Shown: one piece after another, positions 52,599 to 61,293 of the stretch
Numbering within the stretch: the first letter of the stretch is position 1
How the letters are laid out: the number at the start of each line of letters is the position of its first letter
NCBI RefSeq assembly: GCF_008373755.1
Contig: NZ_VUJV01000001.1
Location: 1,367,687 to 1,431,686 of the forward strand
Length of the DNA stretch: 64,000 bases
Source: Nocardioides humilatus
GTDB lineage: Bacteria > Actinomycetota > Actinomycetes > Propionibacteriales > Nocardioidaceae
Direction: 5' to 3'
Notes under the pieces: generated by a model
Database searches by the model: none
Seen by the model: only the letters and a program-made list of their open reading frames with translations
What the model was told of the DNA's origin: nothing
Made by a program: the position numbers and the translations under genes

Positions 52599-52991
52599 CA
52601 AGTGGTCGCGCTCGGCGGCATCGATCCACAGAAGTCGGTCGCAGAGCACGCCCGCGTCGACCATGAGCTCGGTCGCGGCCTCGTCGATCGACGCGGACCA
52701 GGCGAGGGCCTCGGCCACAGGCTCGATGTCGGGGAGCAGCAGGCGGGCGGTCTCGCGTCGTACGTGCAGCTCCTCGCGGGCCGCCAGGACGCCCACGAGC
52801 GTCGGCCCGCGCTCCGCATGGAGGCACTCGTGCAGCACTGTGCACCGGCGTTCCTCCCACGTCAGGTTGGCGCGGAGGCTGATGACCTTCTCGTCGAAGA
52901 GCGTGAAGCCGGCGTCAGCATCGTCCTCCGGGCTGTGCCAGCGCAGCTCCCAGTCGGTGAGCGTGCGGAGCCGGCGCCAGGGATGGATCAC
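52566..52991 (-). CDS. ImmA/IrrE-type metallopeptidase
   Basis: 141 residues. The zinc-binding HExxH is intact (HECLHAERG at about residues 54-62). Such proteases cleave XRE repressors (ImmA/ImmR) or act in damage signalling (IrrE). It is adjacent to an XRE gene on the same strand. The last residues (GRDSNPR) are read from the antisense of the tRNA-Ser(TGA), so the native 3' end appears to have been replaced at the tRNA junction. Confidence 0.8.
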   Translation of the reverse strand: MIHPWRRLRTLTDWELRWHSPEDDADAGFTLFDEKVISLRANLTWEERRCTVLHECLHAERGPTLVGVLAAREELHVRRETARLLLPDIEPVAEALAWSASIDEAATELMVDAGVLCDRLLWIDAAERDHLWQRGRDSNPR

Positions 52992-53019
52992 GCCGGCAGG
53001 TTAGGCGGAGGGACCGGCA

Positions 53020-53391
53020 CTACTTCCCAGCAGAGGGCTTGCGCGCCGCGCGTTTCTGTACGGCGGGTGCCGCCGCCTTGCGGCCCCGGCGCTGGTCGAG
53101 GTCGCCGCCCCTGCGCTTGCGCTCGAAGGCCTCGAGGTGCGCTGCCCAGTCACGGGTGTCGATGCCGAGGGCGATCGCGATCCGCACCAGCTGGCTGACG
53201 TGCACCAGGCGCGGCTCGGCCGTCGGCGACAACATGTTGGCCAGCGTGCTGCGCGGGATGCCCGACGCCTCGGAGAGCTGGTGCTGCGTCATCGACGCCT
53301 CGGCGAACGCCGCCCGCACCAGGTGGATGGCGGCGACGTTGATCGGTTCGGATGCGTGCTCTTTCTGACCCACAATGCGACCGTATCCCAT
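53020..53391 (-). CDS. XRE-family HTH regulator
   Basis: 123 residues. Helix-turn-helix MTQHQLSEASGIPRSTLANMLS at about 34-55, then a helical segment (VHVSQLVRIAIALGID) and a Lys/Arg/Ala-rich tail that could bind DNA non-specifically. No ribosome-binding site is visible, so the start may be leaderless. It is divergent from a Cro-like gene across an 18-bp palindrome. Confidence 0.85.
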   Translation of the reverse strand: MGYGRIVGQKEHASEPINVAAIHLVRAAFAEASMTQHQLSEASGIPRSTLANMLSPTAEPRLVHVSQLVRIAIALGIDTRDWAAHLEAFERKRRGGDLDQRRGRKAAAPAVQKRAARKPSAGK

Positions 53392-53397
53392 ATTGAA

Positions 53398-53415
53398 CAG
53401 GTTGTGGACAACCTG
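53398..53415. promoter_or_regulatory. Operator palindrome between XRE and Cro-like genes
   Basis: CAGGTTGTGGACAACCTG, a perfect inverted repeat (8-bp arms, 2-base centre). It lies 7 bases from the XRE start and 8 bases upstream of the -35 of the Cro-like gene. A further half-site ACCCAGGTTG follows. Confidence 0.75.
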
Positions 53416-53422
53416 ACCCAGG

Positions 53423-53451
53423 TTGCCTCGTATTGCCTTTTGTTTTATACC
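53423..53451 (+). promoter_or_regulatory. Promoter of the Cro-like/secreted-protein/ABC operon
   Basis: -35 TTGCCT, 17-base spacer, -10 TATACC, immediately downstream of the operator palindrome, which fits repression by steric blocking. Confidence 0.6.
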
Positions 53452-53468
53452 GAACTACAGTCCTGCAC

Positions 53469-53726
53469 GTGTCCTACATTGAACACCGCGGAGCTTGGGT
53501 CCGCGAGGCGACCGTCCGCGAGATCAACGCGCTCATCGCCACCAAGAAGATCAAGATCGCGGCTCTGAGCGAGGCGGCGGGCATCCCCCGCACAACGCTC
53601 CACAACCGGCTGCACGGCAAGGGCGACATCACCGTCGCCGAGCTGGTGCTGCTCGCGATCGCGCTCGATGTCCCCGCCGCCGACCTGATCGGGCCGGTGG
53701 CTTCACACCTGAAGGAGCACTCATGA
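53469..53726 (+). CDS. Cro-like small HTH protein
   Basis: 85 residues from GTG 53469. The HTH (ALSEAAGIPRTTLHNRLHGKGDITVAEL) spans most of the protein and is paralogous to the XRE gene opposite (SEASGIPRSTLANML). Its stop overlaps the secreted-protein start (ATGA), placing it in the operon it may control. Confidence 0.8.
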   Translation: MSYIEHRGAWVREATVREINALIATKKIKIAALSEAAGIPRTTLHNRLHGKGDITVAELVLLAIALDVPAADLIGPVASHLKEHS

Positions 53727-54214
53727 GGAAGCTCAACCCGCAGCTGGTCCCTGTCGGGCTCGCCACCGCCGGCGCCGCCCTCTTCCTGCTGTCCAGTCCG
53801 GCCGCGATGGCCGACAGCGAGGACTGGTACTCCCGCACCAACCCGCTGATCGCCTGGGAGGACGGCGATGCACAGGCGCTCGCCTACGGCACGGCCTACA
53901 CCAAGGACGGCTACCTGAAGAACCACACGTGGTACCGCGATCCGCGGCCCGGTGGTTCCGACGTCTACACCGAAACCGCCTACAACTACTACGACTATTC
54001 ACCGTCCTTCGGGACCGTCAAGTGGTTGGGCCCGTGCTGCTCCGACCAGAGCTCACGTAGCGACAGTGGAAACTGGAGGGACCAGTACGACCACGACTAC
54101 TACGCCGACAGGTCCAACGTCGAGCGTGGCCGCGTCTACTACAAGGTCTGCGAGGACCAACCGCACAGCCCCGACCCGTGCAGCGACAACCCGTTCATCA
54201 CGTTCACGCTGTGA
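53723..54214 (+). CDS. Secreted Tyr-rich protein of unknown function
   Basis: 163 residues. Signal peptide to about 30 (LFLLSSPAAMADSED, cleavage after AMA), then a Tyr/Trp/Asp-rich domain (YNYYDYSPSFGTVKW) with four Cys (PCCS, VCEDQ and PCSDN). The stop overlaps the ABC ATPase start (GTGA). I do not recognise the family. It is the only exported product of the operon, so it is either the secreted effector or a surface component. Confidence 0.75.
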   Translation: MRKLNPQLVPVGLATAGAALFLLSSPAAMADSEDWYSRTNPLIAWEDGDAQALAYGTAYTKDGYLKNHTWYRDPRPGGSDVYTETAYNYYDYSPSFGTVKWLGPCCSDQSSRSDSGNWRDQYDHDYYADRSNVERGRVYYKVCEDQPHSPDPCSDNPFITFTL

Positions 54215-54942
54215 CCGTCCTCATCTCGGGGGTGCGCTGCACCTACCACCGCGACGCCATTCCTGCTGTCAGCATCGACCAGCTCGAGCTGACGGCAGGG
54301 CCGGTCGGTCTGGTCGGGGTCAATGGCGCCGGCAAGTCCACCCTCCTCCGCACTCTCGCTGGTTGTCGTCAACCGCAAGAGGGATCGGTGTCGATCGACG
54401 GCGCCAGCCTTTACGGCCGGCGCCGGCGCGTGGTCGCACAGCGAGTGGGATACATGCCGCAGGAGATCCAGTTTCCCGGCGAGCTGTCGGTCACTCAGGT
54501 CGTCGACTACGCAGCCTGGTTGCGCGCCCTCAAGCCTCGGCACGCAGCCCAACGTCGAGCCGACGTCATTGTCGCTGTCGGTCTCGAGGACCGTGCCGAC
54601 CAACGGGTGCGGGCACTTTCGGGCGGCATGCGACGACGCCTGGCGCTCGCGGTCGCTCTCCTCAGCGAGCCCGCAGTGCTCCTGCTCGACGAGCCCACGA
54701 CCGGCCTCGATCCGGAGCAACGCGCCGGGGTGCGCGCCATCATCGGGGAGATCGCGGGCCGGTGCCTCACGATCATGAGCAGCCACGTCATGGAGGACGT
54801 CGCCAGCATCACGAGCAACGTGATCGTGCTTCATGGCGGCAGGGTCCTGCACCAGGGCGAGACCGACGCATTCGTGCGCGAGCGTGGCGGTCCGACCCAA
54901 TCGGCTGAGGTCGCGTTCCTGACCACGATCGCGGGCGCCTGA
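54211..54942 (+). CDS. ABC transporter ATP-binding protein
   Basis: 243 residues. Walker A GVNGAGKST, Q-loop region YMPQEIQFPG, signature LSGGMRRR, Walker B VLLLDEPTTG and switch His in MSSHVMEDV are complete. It belongs to the ABC-2 exporter type. It is translationally coupled to the secreted protein before it and the permease after it. Confidence 0.93.
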   Translation: MTVLISGVRCTYHRDAIPAVSIDQLELTAGPVGLVGVNGAGKSTLLRTLAGCRQPQEGSVSIDGASLYGRRRRVVAQRVGYMPQEIQFPGELSVTQVVDYAAWLRALKPRHAAQRRADVIVAVGLEDRADQRVRALSGGMRRRLALAVALLSEPAVLLLDEPTTGLDPEQRAGVRAIIGEIAGRCLTIMSSHVMEDVASITSNVIVLHGGRVLHQGETDAFVRERGGPTQSAEVAFLTTIAGA

Positions 54943-56234
54943 TGGCTCTTCGCGCAGAGTGGCTCGGCGACCGGCGAGCACGGTTGATCATGTTCGCAGC
55001 CCTGCTAGGGGTGGGCACCGCGTCGATCATGAGCCGCGGCACGCGCTGGCTGGGCTCCTGGAAGCTTGCGATCGACGAGGTCGGCGGGAGTGTCTTCCTG
55101 GTCGGACCGGTGGCGGCCGCGCTGACGTGTGCCGTCTACGTGCGGCTCCAGCAGGCCCAGGTCGATGAACTGCTGAGTCAAGCGGCCCGCCCCTGGCGCG
55201 GGTGGACCGCCCCAGCACTCGGCGTCTGGGCGCTGGCGAGCTGTGCCGTCGGCCTACTCGCGGTGGTGACCACGGTCGCCGCCCGAATCGCGGGCGCGAC
55301 CGTCTACCCGCAGCTCTCCTGGGTGATGCTGCCCGCCCTGCTGGTCCTCGGCGCCGAGGTGGCGCTGGGCGCACTGGTCGGCACCCGGTCGCAGCGCTAC
55401 TGGGTCGTGCCGTGGGTCGGCGTCGGCACGTTCCTGCTGTTCCTGCTGACGCGATTCCATGTGATCCCCGTCGTCTTCGACACGGGCCCGACGAGCGGGG
55501 AGCTCATCGGCGAGACCTTTGACCCCCCTTGGTTCGTCTATCAGTCGGTGGCCGCGATCGGCGTCGCGACAGCAGCGATCAGCGCCTCGCACACCCACCT
55601 CCTCCAGAGGTCGTCGGTCGCTTGGAAGGCGTTCCTCTGTCTGAGCGCGACGGCAGCGCTGATCACCCTCGCCTTCATCCGGCCACCCGTCGATCGCTAC
55701 CGACCGGCGCCGACTGAGGCCGACGTCTGCTATCCCGAGCACCCCACGGTGTGCATGACCGAGGACGGGCACCGACCACTTCTCGACATCGTGGGCAAGA
55801 TGGTGTCGCTCGCCCGGCCGCTGATCGAGGCCGGGGTCCGGCTACCGGAGCGGTTTGTGCCGATCGAGTCGACCAGCGCCGCAGATCCGCACACGGGCAT
55901 CCTCTCGTTCCAGGACGACGACCAGCTCGCCAGATCCGTCGACGAAGAGATGGCAGCGGAGTCCCTCGCGACGCCCCGACTGTGTGCGGCCTACTCGAGC
56001 GACGACCCGCGTGTCCTACCCGAGGTCTACTTCTCCGTCTACAACACCCTCGTGCTGTGGCTGCTCGTCCAAGCAGGCGACAAGTCACCGCCGACGGATG
56101 GGTCGACCGCAACGTGGTGGGCCCTCGCCCCTGAGCAGCAGTACGCATGGGTGCGCACGACCTACGCCGCCCTCAGCGACTGCCGGCTCAACGATCTCGT
56201 GCGGCCGCAGGCGCCCGAGGCGCGCCTTCGGTGA
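54942..56234 (+). CDS. Membrane permease subunit with extracytoplasmic C-terminal domain
   Basis: 430 residues. About seven TM helices within the first 250 residues, then a soluble domain of about 170 residues beginning CYPEHPTVCMTEDGHRP with a likely disulfide, and ending in a Trp-rich region (ATWWALAPEQQYAW). It overlaps the ATPase stop by one base (TGATG). It fits an exporter or immunity permease of the adjacent ATPase. I do not recognise the soluble domain. Confidence 0.75.
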   Translation: MALRAEWLGDRRARLIMFAALLGVGTASIMSRGTRWLGSWKLAIDEVGGSVFLVGPVAAALTCAVYVRLQQAQVDELLSQAARPWRGWTAPALGVWALASCAVGLLAVVTTVAARIAGATVYPQLSWVMLPALLVLGAEVALGALVGTRSQRYWVVPWVGVGTFLLFLLTRFHVIPVVFDTGPTSGELIGETFDPPWFVYQSVAAIGVATAAISASHTHLLQRSSVAWKAFLCLSATAALITLAFIRPPVDRYRPAPTEADVCYPEHPTVCMTEDGHRPLLDIVGKMVSLARPLIEAGVRLPERFVPIESTSAADPHTGILSFQDDDQLARSVDEEMAAESLATPRLCAAYSSDDPRVLPEVYFSVYNTLVLWLLVQAGDKSPPTDGSTATWWALAPEQQYAWVRTTYAALSDCRLNDLVRPQAPEARLR

Positions 56235-56785
56235 GGGCACCACTCAGGACGTGGGGCGCGAGCCGGATCGGTCTTGCCGTCGTACTGACGGTGCTCTGGA
56301 TCGAGACCACGGCGACCGACCAGATCACGATCCCGCCGTTCACGCACGACCTCAACGGGTGGTGCTTCGTGCCGACGCTGACGGCGATCGCCTTGGCCGA
56401 ACCGCTGATCGACCGCTCACCGCAGCTCACCGAGCTCGGCGTCCGGTCGCCACTCTTGCTCGCCCTCGCCCGCCTGGCTCTGGTCTGGACGGGCGGGGCG
56501 GCGGTGGTCGGCTACTGCTGGTGGTCCGGCGACCTGGGCCGTTGGGCGGCGCCGTACGTCCTGTTGTTCCTGGCCTTCGCGACGGCGGTCGTCGCGGCGC
56601 TGTCGTCCTGGTACTGGCTGCCGCTCCTGCCCCTGGTGTTCGTCTGGCTGCAGGTGTCGGCGTCGGGATTTCCGGGCCCGGACTTCGCGATCCCGAGGTG
56701 GCAGGTCGCCACTGCGGTCGCCGCGGCGTGGCTGGCCTACGCGGTGAGCATCGCGGTGCGCGACGCGGCTCAGCGACGCCAGTAG
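56231..56785 (+). CDS. Membrane protein, last gene of the ABC operon
   Basis: 184 residues from GTG 56231 (GTGA overlap). About five TM helices with a Trp-rich loop (YCWWSGDLGRW). It is likely a second permease or accessory subunit. No known family is recognised. Confidence 0.68.
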   Translation: MRAPLRTWGASRIGLAVVLTVLWIETTATDQITIPPFTHDLNGWCFVPTLTAIALAEPLIDRSPQLTELGVRSPLLLALARLALVWTGGAAVVGYCWWSGDLGRWAAPYVLLFLAFATAVVAALSSWYWLPLLPLVFVWLQVSASGFPGPDFAIPRWQVATAVAAAWLAYAVSIAVRDAAQRRQ

Positions 56786-57735
56786 CCGCGCAGCGGAGGC
56801 TCTTCGGTGGCGATGTCGGCCGGGTAGTCCGTCAGGATGCCGAGCCCGAAGGTCGGCAGGGCCGGCACCGCACGGATCACTTGCGGGTCGAACCCGCAGG
56901 CCACCTTCCCGACCCGCGCCAACCGGCCGGGGCCGCGGTGGTGCAGCGCGTCGAACGCGAGCTGGAAGAAGGGCTTCTCCGCGATGATCAGCAGGTGCTC
57001 GGCCAGGTCGAGCGGGCACAGGTCCTGCAGCAGGTAGTTGCGCGCCCCCGGTCCCACGATCGTCGACGCCTTCGGCTGCGGCGTCACGATCTCGTCGTAC
57101 TGGGTGAAGAACGAGGTGTAGGACACCCCCTTCGGCAGCGGGTGCTTCGCCAGCTCGGTCAACAGGTTCGAGCCAGGGGTGAACTGCGAGAACGCCTCGG
57201 CGCACGGCAGGCTGCACAGCAGTGCACCCTGGTCGGTGCCGTAGGTGATCGCGCCGGCGTAGGAGATGAAGTCCTCGACCTTGCCAGCCAGGTCCGGCCA
57301 CATCCGCAGCGCATAGCTCGGCAGGAACGCGCCTTGGCTGTGGCCGATGACCGCGATCTCCCGGCCAGACAGCCGGTAAGCCTGCCGGATCGCGAAGACG
57401 ACGTACTCGACGTTGACCTGGAGGTCGCCCATCCCGCGGTCGGGGATGGTGATCGTGCAGTAGGGATGTCCCTGCTGGCGCAGCTTGTCGTAGTAGTTCC
57501 AGGCGAAGTTCTCGTCGGGCACTGCGCCGGTGCCGTGCACGAGAAGGACCGCACGTCGGTGCGACGTCCCGATGTTGTCGGTGCACGCGAAGGCAGCAGC
57601 GAGGGCGGCCCTGTCCGTCCGAAGCTTCGGTCCGGGCGCCGCCGCGCGGTCCTCAGTGGCGTCCGCACCAGAGCCACCGCTCAACAGAGCGAGGACGAGG
57701 GGGACGACGGCGAGCATGCGGAAGCGGCGGAGCAT
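56770..57735 (-). CDS. Secreted lipase/esterase (class 2 type)
   Basis: 321 residues with a signal peptide (about 25-30 residues), oxyanion loop LLVHGTGAVPDENFAW, nucleophile elbow GHSQGAFLP and several Cys for disulfides. It should hydrolyse esters of lipids outside the cell. It is convergent with the ABC operon (16-base overlap at the ends) and divergent from the TetR gene. Confidence 0.88.
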   Translation of the reverse strand: MLRRFRMLAVVPLVLALLSGGSGADATEDRAAAPGPKLRTDRAALAAAFACTDNIGTSHRRAVLLVHGTGAVPDENFAWNYYDKLRQQGHPYCTITIPDRGMGDLQVNVEYVVFAIRQAYRLSGREIAVIGHSQGAFLPSYALRMWPDLAGKVEDFISYAGAITYGTDQGALLCSLPCAEAFSQFTPGSNLLTELAKHPLPKGVSYTSFFTQYDEIVTPQPKASTIVGPGARNYLLQDLCPLDLAEHLLIIAEKPFFQLAFDALHHRGPGRLARVGKVACGFDPQVIRAVPALPTFGLGILTDYPADIATEEPPLRGYWRR

Positions 57736-57751
57736 GTCGGCGACGATAATT

Positions 57752-57768
57752 CAAAGTCATGCGACTTG
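57752..57768. promoter_or_regulatory. Imperfect palindrome between lipase and tetR
   Basis: CAAAGTC-N4-GACTTG lies in the 62-base gap shared by the divergent lipase (start 57735) and tetR (start 57798) and is probably their common operator. Confidence 0.55.
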
Positions 57769-57797
57769 TAAATGAACGAGCCGATAAGGTCAGCGGT

Positions 57798-58409
57798 GTG
57801 AGCAGTGCCCCGCCGGAAGCCCCGAAGACCCGCCGCAGCCAGGCCGAGCGTCGCCAGACGACGCAGGCGCAGCTGATCGCGGCGACGATCGAGAGCCTCG
57901 TCGAAGACGGCTGGAGCGGTACGACGACCCGCTCCGTCGCGCAGCGCGCCGGGGTCAGCCAGGGGGCTCAGCAGCACTACTACCCGACCAAGAGGGCGCT
58001 GGTCGAAGCCGCTCTCGGCTCGATCCTGGAGGAGCAGGCCACTCTCGCCACCACGTGGGAGCTGCCGACGGAGGAGGCCGAGCGCATCGAGTTCCTCCTC
58101 GACCGGCTCTGGGACGTGCACTGCCTGCCGGTCAACCTCGCCGTCCAGGAGCTGCTCACCGTGGCCCGCACCGACCCCGACGCAGCGGAAGGCATCGGCC
58201 GCCTCCACGACGAGGCGGAGGGTGCCGCGATCGGGCTCGGCAAGCTCCTGCTCCCTGAGATCGCCGACCACCCCGAGTTCGACAACTGGGTGAAGGTCAG
58301 CGTCGCGACGATGCGCGGCATCGTCGGCGTCGCGGCCGTCATCGACCCGAAGGACAGCGACGTCTGGCCGCACGCGCGGGCGGTCCTGCTACGCGGTCGC
58401 CCGCGCTAG
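57798..58409 (+). CDS. TetR-family regulator
   Basis: 203 residues from GTG 57798 (AAGG upstream). HTH: TTRSVAQRAGVSQGAQQHYYPTK. It is divergent from the lipase and likely controls it and itself. An in-frame ATG at 57759 would lie inside the palindrome and is rejected. Confidence 0.84.
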   Translation: MSSAPPEAPKTRRSQAERRQTTQAQLIAATIESLVEDGWSGTTTRSVAQRAGVSQGAQQHYYPTKRALVEAALGSILEEQATLATTWELPTEEAERIEFLLDRLWDVHCLPVNLAVQELLTVARTDPDAAEGIGRLHDEAEGAAIGLGKLLLPEIADHPEFDNWVKVSVATMRGIVGVAAVIDPKDSDVWPHARAVLLRGRPR

Positions 58410-58426
58410 AGCAGCACAGCTGGCGG

Positions 58427-58651
58427 TCAGGCCAGCTCGACCAGCAGGTCGCCCTCCTGGACGACGTCGCCCGCGGCGACCTTGATCTGCTGCACAACCC
58501 CGCCGACCTCGACGATCACCGGGATCTCCATCTTCATCGACTCCAGCAGGAGCACCGTGTCGCCGGCTGCGACGGTGTCGCCGACCGCAACGTCGACCTG
58601 CAAGACGTTGGCCACCATCTCGGCTCTGATCTCTGAAGACCGACTGCGCAT
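58427..58651 (-). CDS. Biotinyl/lipoyl carrier protein
   Basis: 74 residues. The whole protein is a biotinyl domain with ESMKMEIPV (modified Lys) and VVQQIKVAAGDVVQEGDLL. It probably serves as a free carrier for an acyl-CoA carboxylase encoded elsewhere. Confidence 0.88.
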   Translation of the reverse strand: MRSRSSEIRAEMVANVLQVDVAVGDTVAAGDTVLLLESMKMEIPVIVEVGGVVQQIKVAAGDVVQEGDLLVELA

Positions 58652-58728
58652 GACGGTGACGCTACGGGTTACTTCCCGGTACCGCGGCATCGCGTCGGGA
58701 GGATCACACCCCGAACATCAGGGGAGCT

Positions 58729-59796
58729 TCAGAGGAGCGCCGCCGTACGCCGTGGCTCCGGGCGCGAGGCGGCGGCCTGCTCGGCCACCCGGCTACGACG
58801 CCCCCCGTTGCCGGTCAGGGCGAGGTCGAGGCGGATCACGACGAAGGCCAGCACCAGGCCCACGAGCAGCCCGTAGACCGCCGACAGCACGACCTCACTG
58901 AGATCGACGGCAGGGTTGCCGAGCGACGTGGCGACGGGAGAGGTGGCCGCGACTCCGAACGCGCAGACCCACCAGCCCTGGCGGCGCCGGGCCCGCATGT
59001 GGGCGCCATAGGCGAGGGCCGGCACGCCCAGCACGGCGACGATCGGCCGGGGGAACGCGCCGAGGTGATCGCGGCTCCAGTCGACCCGCTCGAGCAGCCA
59101 GTCGACCAGCCCGGTCGATCCGTAGCGGCGCAGCAGCTCGGCGTAGAGGAGCGTCGCGAGCAGGATCCCGGCGCCGATCGCGACGACGAGCACCCCGCGG
59201 CGCCCGAGGCCGTGCAGTCCCGCGCCGAGGCGGAAGACGAGGATCTCGGCGCTGATGAGGGCCAGCCCGAGCCCGAGGTATTCGAACCGGGTCACGTCGA
59301 TCGCCGGCTCGAAGCCGACGGCGGCCATCGCACCGACGCCGGCGATGCCCATGCCGTAGACGCACTCCCGCACCGCGGCGGCGAAGGTCTTCGCGGGCAC
59401 GGTCCCCATGACGCCGAGGACGGCTGCGACGACCGTGGTCAGCACCGCAGCACCGGTGGAGACGAGGTCCTGGTCGAGCCAGGCGGCCAACAGGCCCATC
59501 GCGACGGCCAACGACCCGAAGATCACCGGCCGCCCACCCGTCCGGGCGGCGAGCGCCCACGCGAAGGCGCCGCCCACGACGATCGACCCGGTGATCCCGA
59601 ACCAGTCGGGCCCGGTCGGCACCATCGCGCACACGAGCAGCGCCGTGCTCAGGAGGACCAGGCCCACCCAGCCGACCAGCGGCCAGCGCGACGCTGCAAA
59701 ACCCTCGACGCGCTGCTGCATCGAGGAGACCGCGGCGAGCGCAGGCCCCGCGTTGACGCGGGTGGGGCGAGCCGCGCGAGTGGCGTGACGGGACAC
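58729..59796 (-). CDS. Multi-pass membrane protein
   Basis: 355 residues from GTG 59796 (TTG at 59805 is an alternative). About nine to ten TM helices without a recognised transporter motif. A Gly/Arg-rich cytoplasmic N-terminus is present, and the C-terminus (SRVAEQAAASRPEPRR) is basic. Function not recognised. Confidence 0.65.
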   Translation of the reverse strand: MSRHATRAARPTRVNAGPALAAVSSMQQRVEGFAASRWPLVGWVGLVLLSTALLVCAMVPTGPDWFGITGSIVVGGAFAWALAARTGGRPVIFGSLAVAMGLLAAWLDQDLVSTGAAVLTTVVAAVLGVMGTVPAKTFAAAVRECVYGMGIAGVGAMAAVGFEPAIDVTRFEYLGLGLALISAEILVFRLGAGLHGLGRRGVLVVAIGAGILLATLLYAELLRRYGSTGLVDWLLERVDWSRDHLGAFPRPIVAVLGVPALAYGAHMRARRRQGWWVCAFGVAATSPVATSLGNPAVDLSEVVLSAVYGLLVGLVLAFVVIRLDLALTGNGGRRSRVAEQAAASRPEPRRTAALL

Positions 59797-59807
59797 GACC
59801 GGCAACC

Positions 59808-60593
59808 CTACAAGCGGCGGTTGGCCAGGGACGGGTTGGTACGGCGCGCCGCGTCGAGCGTCTCCCGCTCGATCTCGACCGCCAGCTCGGTCGGGTCGTC
59901 GCCGGCCTCGACCAGGACGTCACCCAGCGGGTCGACCACCATCGAGTGACCGGTGTAGCGCGGACCTGGCTGCCCGACGGCCGCGACGAAGACGGTGTTC
60001 TCGATGGCGCGGGCCGTCACGAGCGTGCGCCAGTGGTGCACCTTCCGCTCCCCCGCGACCCAGGCCGCCGGCACCACGATGAGCTCGGCGCCGGCGTCGA
60101 CCAGGCGGCGGGCCAGTTCGGGGAAACGCAGGTCGTAACAGGTCATCAGCCCGACCCGCCACCCGGCGACGTCGACGACGGTGGGTTGGATCGGGCCGGC
60201 GGTGAGGCGGTCGGACTCGCGATAGCCGAACGAGTCGTAGAGGTGGACCTTGCGGTAGGACGCCTCCGCACTCCCCCGCAGGACCAGGGTGTTGAAAGGC
60301 CGCTCCGGGTCGTCGCTGCGCTCGAACATCCCGGCCACGACGGCACCGCCCCGGTCGTCAGCGACCCGAGCGACCTCGGCGGCGAACGGCCCGTCGAGCT
60401 CCTCCGCGTAGCCACTGACGTCCGACCCGGCGTCCCCGAAGTCGCGGGCGAACGCCTCGGGGAAGATCACCAGGTCGTGGCCGGTCGGCGCCAGCCGGTC
60501 GAGCGCAGCCCGGTTGTCGGCGGGCTCGAGCCCCGACGCCGCTTGGACCAGCGCCAGGCGCAGGCGGACCGCTGGGTCGGCGACGTTGCTCAC
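59808..60593 (-). CDS. Nitrilase-superfamily amidohydrolase
   Basis: 261 residues. The Glu-Lys-Cys triad is visible (FPEAFARDF, YRKVHLYD, MTCYDLRFPE). LVTARAIENTVFVAAV is a family motif. It is Nit1/Nit2-like and may repair deaminated glutathione or act as an omega-amidase. It starts at GTG 60593. Confidence 0.9.
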   Translation of the reverse strand: MSNVADPAVRLRLALVQAASGLEPADNRAALDRLAPTGHDLVIFPEAFARDFGDAGSDVSGYAEELDGPFAAEVARVADDRGGAVVAGMFERSDDPERPFNTLVLRGSAEASYRKVHLYDSFGYRESDRLTAGPIQPTVVDVAGWRVGLMTCYDLRFPELARRLVDAGAELIVVPAAWVAGERKVHHWRTLVTARAIENTVFVAAVGQPGPRYTGHSMVVDPLGDVLVEAGDDPTELAVEIERETLDAARRTNPSLANRRL

Positions 60594-60656
60594 ATCCCCA
60601 GTGTCCCCGACGGGACGCGCCGTCGACACCCATCCGGGGTTTGCGACACTCGAAGG

Positions 60657-61232
60657 GTGATCGAGCCAGGACTGACCAGCTTCGCCGCGATCATCCTCGC
60701 CGGAGGCCAGGCGACCCGACTCGGCGGCGCCGACAAGGCCTCGATCGAGATGCGCGGCCGCACCCTCCTCGAGCACACCCTCGACGCCGTCATCGACGCG
60801 AGCGAGGTGGTCGTCGTCGGCCAGAGCGTCCCTACCGACCGGCCCGTGACCTTCGTCGTCGAGGACCCGCAGTACGGCGGACCGGTGGCGGGTCTGCTGA
60901 CCGGGCGCGACGTGTTGCTGCGCCAGTTCCCCACGCTCGCCGTACTCGCCGTGGACATGCCGTTCCTGACGGCATCGACCCTGCGCCGGATGCAGGACGC
61001 CGCCGTCGGCCACGACGGCGCCGTGCTCGCCGACCCGGAGGGTCGCCGCCAGTTGGCCTTCATCGTCGCGAGCGACGCGCTGGACCGGGTGCGGCCCGAT
61101 CGGGAGTCGGCGCACGGTCACGCGCTCTGGCCGATGCTCGACCAGCTCGACCTCGTCGTCGTCGAGGCGCTGGCTCGCGAGCACCGCGACATCGACACGT
61201 GGACCGACCTGCGCGATCTCGCCGACGACTGA
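60657..61232 (+). CDS. MobA-like molybdopterin guanylyltransferase
   Basis: 191 residues from GTG 60657. The nucleotide-binding loop ILAGGQATRLGGADKA and the VLAVDMPFL metal motif are typical of MobA. It would attach GMP to molybdopterin. The DUF6457-like gene follows after 61 bases, a usual partner. Confidence 0.84.
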   Translation: MIEPGLTSFAAIILAGGQATRLGGADKASIEMRGRTLLEHTLDAVIDASEVVVVGQSVPTDRPVTFVVEDPQYGGPVAGLLTGRDVLLRQFPTLAVLAVDMPFLTASTLRRMQDAAVGHDGAVLADPEGRRQLAFIVASDALDRVRPDRESAHGHALWPMLDQLDLVVVEALAREHRDIDTWTDLRDLADD

Positions 61233-61293
61233 TCACCACAACGCCCCCAAATCAAGTCTTGTCAGAGCGGCATCGAAAAGTCACTCTGGACAG

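Noticed and set aside
52500-57000. Prophage or integrative element
   Set aside because: No integrase, terminase, capsid or relaxase gene is present. Only the ImmA/XRE/Cro trio is phage-like.
55855-57771. 638-residue plus-strand open frame
   Set aside because: It crosses the permease and runs antisense to the lipase. The real genes have start/stop coupling and motifs.
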